64,000 nt of DNA, taken from assembly GCF_018362975.1 (NCBI RefSeq), contig NZ_CP074371.1, positions 3,782,001-3,846,000 of the forward strand, written 5' to 3'. The notes below the pieces were generated by a model, which was not told where the DNA came from, ran no database searches, and saw only the letters and a program-made list of their open reading frames with translations. Made by a program: the position numbers and the translations under genes. The stretch comes from Nocardia tengchongensis (GTDB lineage: Bacteria > Actinomycetota > Actinomycetes > Mycobacteriales > Mycobacteriaceae). This document shows, piece by piece, positions 59,450 through 64,000 of this stretch (positions within the stretch are counted from its first letter, which is position 1; each line of letters begins with the position of its first letter).

Positions 59450-60134
59450 GTGGATGCACCGCGGCCGCGCGGCGTGGCAGGTTCGACGCTGCGCCGCGCC
59501 GGGTTCGTCATCGCGGCGGCGCTTCTCGTCGCACTGATCGTCGTGCTGGGCTGGGCGATCCCGCCCCGGGCGGCGATCATCGCCACCGACCGGCTGGGAC
59601 CGGAAAGCGGTGAGCCGGTGGCCGATTACCTGGCCGCGCCCAGCAGTCCTTGGCGGGCACCGACTCCGCGGGCCGCTGGGCGCTGCTGTCGTTCACCGAT
59701 GGCGTCACGGCCGCGCGCATCCCGAATTCTCCGGCGGTCTGCGCATCTCGGAGGTCGACTACCACGTCGCGGTGGACCGGGTCGCGACACCGATCATCGC
59801 GATCGGCGTCCCGGCGGGCGAAGCGGCGGCGGTGGCCTCGGTGAAATCCGCTGCCGCCCAGATGGAGTCGACAGACACCTTCGACGCTCGCTCCGCTCAG
59901 GTCAAGAACCTCGTCGCCACCCGCCTCCGCGCCGGCTGCGCGTGTGTCGTGGGCGTCGTCCTCTACGGACCCCCGGCCGAGTTGCGAACCTTGGCCGCCC
60001 AGCCGGGAATCCGCGCTGTCGAGGCGCTGCCCGCCGACGCCTCCGCCGCCGTCTTCGCGGTCTCGCCGCTGCTACCCGAGCAGCGTGAGGCCGCGGTCCC
60101 GGGACCCGACGACGGCCCCGTCCCCGCCGGCTGA
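59450..60134 (+). CDS. Membrane-anchored protein of unknown function (frame disrupted twice)
   Basis: About 228 aa once two missing bases are restored (about 59633, GGCC; about 59724, CCCG). One N-terminal membrane segment (GFVIAAALLVALIVVLGWAI) and an extracytoplasmic domain with SLAGTDSAGRWALLSFTDG, ISEVDYHVAVDRVATPIIAI and a Cys-x-Cys (AGCACVVGVVLYG). Not recognised as a known family. GTG 59450 has GGAG upstream; 12 bp after rluD and three bases before the next membrane-protein gene, so one operon. Confidence 0.65.
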
Positions 60135-60137
60135 CCG

Positions 60138-60824
60138 ATGCTGCTGTTCCTGCTGGCTCTCACCGGATTCGCGTTCCTCGACTCATTGGACGTGCTGCTG
60201 GTGGGCGTCACGACGGCGGTCGTGTACGACAGCCGCCTGAGCCGCCGTTCGCCGGTGCCCGGCGCGCTCAGCTTCCTGGCCGGAGTCTTCGCCGTCACAA
60301 CGGTTTTCGGCCTGACCTTCGTGCTGGGCCTGCATTTCCTCACCGACCTCGTCAGCCTCGACATCACCCCGGCGATGCGGTACTGGGCCGAGTTGCTCGC
60401 GGGGATCGTCCTGCTGGTGCTCGGCAGCCTGCGCGGATCGAAGGGCGGTAGCGCGGCGGCGGTTCCGCAGTGGGCGCTCGAGGCGCGGCGGCGGCCCTTG
60501 CTGCTCGGGTTCGTCGGCGTGGCGATCGGCCTGGGACAGGCGCCCACCGCCGTTCCCTATCTGGCTGCGCTGACCATGATCTCGGCTCGCGATCCCCGGC
60601 CCTCGGTCTGGCCGTTGATCATCGTCGCCTACTGCTTGATCGCGTTGCTGCCGCCGATGCTGGTGCTGTTCACCTCGACCTTGAAGACAGGTCGGTCTCG
60701 GCGGTTCTATCGGGGACTGGTGCGGGGGTTGAAACGGTTCGGGCCCTTGTCGGTTCGGGTCTTGCTGCTGGTTGCTGGTGCGGCGCTGGTTGCCGATGCG
60801 GTTGTGCACCACGCTCGGCCCTAG
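60138..60824 (+). CDS. GAP/Sap-family polytopic membrane protein
   Basis: 228 aa with about six membrane segments (LLFLLALTGFAFLDSLDVLL, FLAGVFAVTTVFGLTFVLGL and others). It resembles the GAP/Sap family; mycobacterial members assist export of glycopeptidolipids or sulfolipid-1. ATG 60138 is three bases after the preceding stop; no separate promoter. No large lipid-synthase cluster is nearby, so its lipid partner is unknown. Confidence 0.75.
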   Translation: MLLFLLALTGFAFLDSLDVLLVGVTTAVVYDSRLSRRSPVPGALSFLAGVFAVTTVFGLTFVLGLHFLTDLVSLDITPAMRYWAELLAGIVLLVLGSLRGSKGGSAAAVPQWALEARRRPLLLGFVGVAIGLGQAPTAVPYLAALTMISARDPRPSVWPLIIVAYCLIALLPPMLVLFTSTLKTGRSRRFYRGLVRGLKRFGPLSVRVLLLVAGAALVADAVVHHARP

Positions 60825-61025
60825 GTCGCTTATGCGGAATATTCATCAACTAAATGTGCTCGCTCCGACCGAATCTGCCGGTAGCCGGGAGTAAGCTGTT
60901 GCCTGGCGTCGTTCCACTTGACGTCTTGTCCGGTCAGGTCGATGCGGTAGCTCTCGGCCGGCCCACTGCGCGTTCCGATCGGGACGCTTCATGTGCTTCA
61001 CAAGGATTACTACTTCACCAAGGAG

Positions 61026-61052
61026 CGAATCGGGTGTCGCAACACCGATTCG
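61026..61052 (+). promoter_or_regulatory. Inverted repeat upstream of the secreted peptide gene
   Basis: CGAATCGGGTGT (61026-61037) pairs with ACACCGATTCG (61042-61052) with one bulged G around CGCA. No T-run follows. The 319-base stretch 60825-61143 holds no gene; this hairpin and a TAGTAC box at 61103 are the only structure seen. Confidence 0.35.
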
Positions 61053-61143
61053 GTGTGCGACGCAATTGCGGTCAAGTCCGGTCACTCGGCAACGCAGCCT
61101 GGTAGTACGCGGACATCACAAAAGCTCGTGGTAAGGAAGCAAA

Positions 61144-61335
61144 ATGTCTAGAAAATTCACCAAAACCATAGCGGCGACGGTATTTGCGGCGCCCTTGCTC
61201 GTGCTGGCCGCGCCCGCGGCCACCGCCGATTCCACCGCTGCGGCGCCGCCGGCGTCCGCCGCGACCCAGGTCGACGGATCGTTCGGATCGGCCGCGTGGT
61301 GCTTCGATCTGGGAAGTGTCATCTGGTGCATCTGA
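61144..61335 (+). CDS. Small secreted peptide of unknown function
   Basis: 63 aa. A classical Sec signal peptide (SRKFTKTIAATVFAAPLLVLA, cleavage likely after ATA near residue 28) leaves a mature peptide of about 35 residues: an Ala/Pro/Ser spacer and a hydrophobic C terminus SAAWCFDLGSVIWC with two Trp-Cys pairs spaced C-x8-C, ending one residue after the second Cys. ATG 61144 has AAGGAAG upstream. The early codons are AT-rich for this genome. No transport or modification gene is adjacent. Not recognised; could be a disulfide-closed secreted peptide. Confidence 0.65.
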   Translation: MSRKFTKTIAATVFAAPLLVLAAPAATADSTAAAPPASAATQVDGSFGSAAWCFDLGSVIWCI

Positions 61336-61358
61336 GGCGCGTGTGACAACTCCAGCCC

Positions 61359-61880
61359 TCAGTGCGTGAACTGCCAGCGAGTGGCCCCATGCGGGTCCGT
61401 CAGCGCCACCCCGACCGCGGTGTGAATGGTGAAGCGGTATAGGTGCCATGGCGCCGGGCCCGCGCTCTGGGCGCTGTAGGGCGCGGTGACATCGTCGCCC
61501 GATCGTTCCGCGGGCCAGCCGCCCGCGCGGTAGACGGCCGTGACGCGGTCGAGTTCGGCCGCGTCCGTCACTCGCTGGGCTTCCCCGGAGAGGACCAGGT
61601 CGACTCCGGGGAGGCGGAGGGACAGCGTGCAGTTCGGGTTCGAGGCCAGGTTTCGGGACTTCCTGGCGGCGGGGCCACTGGTGAAGTAGATGTGGCCGTC
61701 GGCTTCGACGCAGCCGATTCCGGCGGAGCTCGGCGTGCCGGAAGGGCTTACCGTGCCGAGGAATTCGGCCGTCTCGGGGAGGCCGATGGCCACCTCGAGG
61801 GCTTCGAGGACTCGCTGCCAGGGGAGATCGGCCCGGCCGTAGATGTTGAGGTCCTGGGCGGAAACGGGTTTCGGGAGCAT
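61359..61880 (-). CDS. PNPOx-like flavin/F420-dependent oxidoreductase family protein
   Basis: 173 aa split-barrel protein: ETAEFLGTVSPSGTPSSAGIGCVEADGHIYFTSGPAARKSRNLASNPNCTLSLRL is the FDOR/PNPOx pattern, and the C terminus AVGVALTDPHGATRWQF is also typical. ATG 61880 has GAGGAGG upstream and overlaps the preceding thioesterase stop (TGATG). Whether it uses FMN or F420, and the substrate, cannot be said. Confidence 0.82.
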   Translation of the reverse strand: MLPKPVSAQDLNIYGRADLPWQRVLEALEVAIGLPETAEFLGTVSPSGTPSSAGIGCVEADGHIYFTSGPAARKSRNLASNPNCTLSLRLPGVDLVLSGEAQRVTDAAELDRVTAVYRAGGWPAERSGDDVTAPYSAQSAGPAPWHLYRFTIHTAVGVALTDPHGATRWQFTH

Positions 61881-62664
61881 CAGTCCTCCTCGAGACGTCG
61901 GAGCTGGGCGATGGCGCGCGTGTCGTGATCGACGGCGAACCACAGGGTGAGGGCGCCGTCGGTCCGGTCGGCGTGGACGTCGAGGATCTCGCCGAAGCGG
62001 ATGGGTTTGTTGTGTTCGAGCACGAACCGATGCGGGCCCCGGGTGAGTTCGGTTGCGTCGGCCGTGAATTCGTGGACGGCGTGCCAGTAGGCGGTGTTGG
62101 TGATGTGCCGGAAGTGGTCGGTGTCGGTGCGGCGCAGCGGGTATGGGGTGCCGTCGGTCGGGGGCAGGGGTGCGTCGAGCCATTGCCGCCAGTGCAGGCG
62201 GTGATCGTCGGTGGTGGTGCTCATGAGTTCGAAGAATTCGTCGGCCAGCCGGGAGGGGCTCATCGTCTTCTTGTTCATATGGATCCAGAAGCCTTCGGTC
62301 TCGACGAGGCCGCCGTCGCCCTCCGAGTCGATGCGGACGCGCATGGTGCACCAGCGCGGCGAGACGCCCGAGCACCAGCGGCGGACGCGGAGCCGGGTGG
62401 GCCAGGTGATCGGGCGCAGCACGTCGATGACGGTGCGCCGCACGATCCAGTGCGGGTGGGATTCGAGCGCGCCGGTGTGCGCGAGGTGGTCCACCCGGCG
62501 TCCTGCAGGTGCCGGGCGATGCCGTCGATGCGCAGGTAGCGGTTCTCGTCCATGTCGACGGTGCTGAGGCGGCGGGTGACGTCGAAGATGTGCCCGGAGC
62601 CGGGGACGGGGGCCAGCGGCGCGGACAGGGGATGCCCGGCGTTCTGGTCTGCTGACTGGTTCAT
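61880..62664 (-). CDS. Acyl-ACP thioesterase family protein (frame disrupted)
   Basis: About 261 aa, double hot-dog fold of the FatA-like bacterial acyl-ACP thioesterases. Features are GHIFDVTRRLSTVDMDENRYLRIDGIARHLQDAGW, SHPHWIVRRTVIDVLRPITWPTRL and DTDHFRHITNTAYWHAVHE, the last with the catalytic Asn/His region. One base is missing at about 62491 (after GGGTGG): QDAGW continues as DHLAHTGALES. ATG 62664 has GGAGGTG eight bases upstream. Its stop overlaps the next gene, so the pair is co-translated. It likely releases fatty acids from acyl carrier protein. Confidence 0.8.
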
Positions 62665-62881
62665 GATCGGCAGCACCTCCGGATTTCCATCCGAGTGGCG
62701 GGGCGGGCGTGCACGGAACGAACGGCGGCGGCGACACGGCGACGGAGTGTTTCCGAGGGTAGTCCAGAACCCGTAAAGACGGCGGATGCGCGGGTCGGCG
62801 GGGCCTCGGAGTGAGTAACGTCGTGGTAGTTCGACCCGCGTGGTCGAGGTGGACGCATCGGAGTGGGAGAGGCGAGCACAG

Positions 62882-63793
62882 ATGGAATTGACGCCGGAGC
62901 AGGCCGACCGGGCCGCAGGGGTGCTGCTGGGGACGGCGGCGGGCGACGCGCTGGGCGCCGGCTACGAGTTCACCCATCCGGGTCCGGACGTGGAGATCCG
63001 GATGAAGGGCGGCGGGGCGTTCCAGTGGGCGCCGGGGGAGTGGACCGACGACACCTCCATGGCGGTCGCGGTGGCGTGCGCTGCCGCCCGGGTCGGGGAT
63101 CTGTGCAGCCCGGAGGGGCTGGACGCGGTCGCCGCCGAGTTCGTGGCGTGGTGGGACGCCAAGCCGGTGGACATCGGCAATCAGACGCGTCAGGTGCTCG
63201 AGCACCGCGATCGGACCGGGCGCGCCATGCAGCTGCGGGCGCACGATCTGCCCGGTCTCAAGGCGGGGAACGGGTCGCTGATGCGGACCGCCCCGGTCGC
63301 CCTGGCCTATCTCGACAATGCCGAGAAGTGCGGCAAGGCAGCCAAACTGGTGAGCTCGCTGACCCACTACGACATGCAGGCCATGCAGGCGTGCAAACTC
63401 TGGACCCTCGGCATCCGCCACGCCGTCCTGTTCGGCACCTACGACGGCTTGCGCGAGGCGCTCTCGCAGGTGGACACCGGCTTCTGGGAACCGTTGCTGG
63501 ACAAGGCCGAAAGCGGCGCCCCGTCGGACTTCGCCAAGAACGGCTGGGTCGTGCACGCCCTGCAGACCGCGTGGTGGGCGATCACCCACGCCGAAACCCT
63601 TCCGGCCGCACTGGAGCTGGCGGTCCGCGCGGGCGGCGACACCGACACCACGGCGGCCATCGCGGGTGGTCTGCTGGGTGCGCGCTGGGGTGCGTCGGCG
63701 GTTCCGGTCGAGTGGCGGGAGCTGCTGCACGGCTACCCGGGCTACGCTGCGGCCGATCTGGACACCCTCACGCGGCAGATCGTCGCTCGCTGA
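62882..63793 (+). CDS. ADP-ribosylglycohydrolase family protein
   Basis: 303 aa all-alpha hydrolase removing ADP-ribose from proteins or small molecules. Metal-binding motifs are GTAAGDALGAGYEF, WTDDTSMAVAVA and the C-terminal AGGDTDTTAAIAGGLLGA, which together place the two magnesium ions. ATG 62882 has GGGAGAGG nine bases upstream; in-frame GTG 62840 would add 14 residues. No ADP-ribosyltransferase partner is in the window. Confidence 0.9.
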   Translation: MELTPEQADRAAGVLLGTAAGDALGAGYEFTHPGPDVEIRMKGGGAFQWAPGEWTDDTSMAVAVACAAARVGDLCSPEGLDAVAAEFVAWWDAKPVDIGNQTRQVLEHRDRTGRAMQLRAHDLPGLKAGNGSLMRTAPVALAYLDNAEKCGKAAKLVSSLTHYDMQAMQACKLWTLGIRHAVLFGTYDGLREALSQVDTGFWEPLLDKAESGAPSDFAKNGWVVHALQTAWWAITHAETLPAALELAVRAGGDTDTTAAIAGGLLGARWGASAVPVEWRELLHGYPGYAAADLDTLTRQIVAR

Positions 63794-63846
63794 CGGTGCT
63801 CGAGGGCTCGCTGCCCGTCCCGAATTCTCCAGTCGGGCAGCGGCTC

Positions 63847-64000
63847 TCAGTCCGGCAGCCGGACCACGCCGTCGAGGTAGCGGCGGCAGCGCCCGGTGAG
63901 CCGGACCCGGTCGCCGGTGAGGGCGCAGCGCAGGGAGCCGCCGCGGCGGGAGAGCTGGCGGGCGGTGAGGCTGGTGCGGCCGAGTTCGCGGCTCCACAGC
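63847..64000 (-). CDS. C-terminal part of a PhzF-like isomerase/epimerase (partial)
   Basis: The last 51 codons of a minus-strand gene running off the window end. The text SLTARQLSRRGGSLRCALTG and DRVRLTGRCRRYLDGVVRL matches the C terminus of PhzF-family proteins (RQGS-RGG, then DRV-L-G and a closing strand). Only the tail is visible, so the assignment is tentative. It converges on the ADP-ribosylglycohydrolase gene. Confidence 0.55.
   Translation of the reverse strand, partial: LWSRELGRTSLTARQLSRRGGSLRCALTGDRVRLTGRCRRYLDGVVRLPD

Overview
The window is high-GC DNA from a mycolic-acid actinomycete, most likely Nocardia or a close relative in the Nocardiaceae. The reasons are the mycobacterial-type gene order around the division and cell-wall (dcw) cluster, the presence of Wag31/DivIVA, SepF, an Emb arabinosyltransferase, an antigen-85-fold esterase and MptA, an ultrashort ileS T-box of the type studied in Nocardia and Mycobacterium, and carotenoid genes. 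The species call is inference; no rRNA or other taxonomic marker is present.

Layout. (1) 0.2-19.7 kb matches the Mycobacterium tuberculosis Rv2182c-Rv2169c block: PlsC, 3'-exoribonuclease, DAHP synthase, PknL with its DNA-binding neighbour, MptA, IdsA, MetF, LppM, a GNAT and a DUF3040 protein. Carotenoid genes (crtB, crtI, a glycosyltransferase, cruF, a crtO-like ketolase) are threaded one or two at a time between these genes in two minus-strand operons. (2) 19.8-40.2 kb is the dcw cluster: mraZ, rsmH, a 29-codon ORF, ftsL, ftsI, murE, murF, mraY, murD, ftsW, murC, ftsQ, ftsZ, pgeF, yggS, sepF, yggT, wag31 and a small membrane protein. Most junctions overlap by four bases (ATGA or GTGA). murG, normally between ftsW and murC, is not there. 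(3) 40.2-43.7 kb is ileS behind a T-box. (4) 43.8-51.8 kb is accessory: a toxin-antitoxin pair, an NlpC/P60 hydrolase, ohr/tetR and membrane-protein/marR divergent pairs with visible operators, a mycolyltransferase-like esterase, galU and dinB. (5) 52-57.7 kb is envelope: an MTB12-like lipoprotein, an Emb arabinosyltransferase and two lipoproteins. (6) 57.9-64 kb holds lspA-rluD, a membrane pair, a small secreted peptide, a flavin/F420 oxidoreductase-like protein, an acyl-ACP thioesterase, an ADP-ribosylglycohydrolase and a partial PhzF-like gene.

About 18 single-base frame breaks occur, including in genes expected to be essential (murC, ileS, lspA). They look like uncorrected sequencing indels rather than real pseudogenes, so disrupted genes are annotated over their full span with the break located.

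The most interesting points are the missing murG, the arginine-rich 29-codon ORF coupled at both ends between rsmH and ftsL, a 23-bp tandem repeat carrying reversed MraZ-like boxes upstream of mraZ, the interleaved carotenoid/lipoglycan operons, and the 63-residue secreted peptide. No tRNA, rRNA, CRISPR, insertion sequence or prophage gene was seen.
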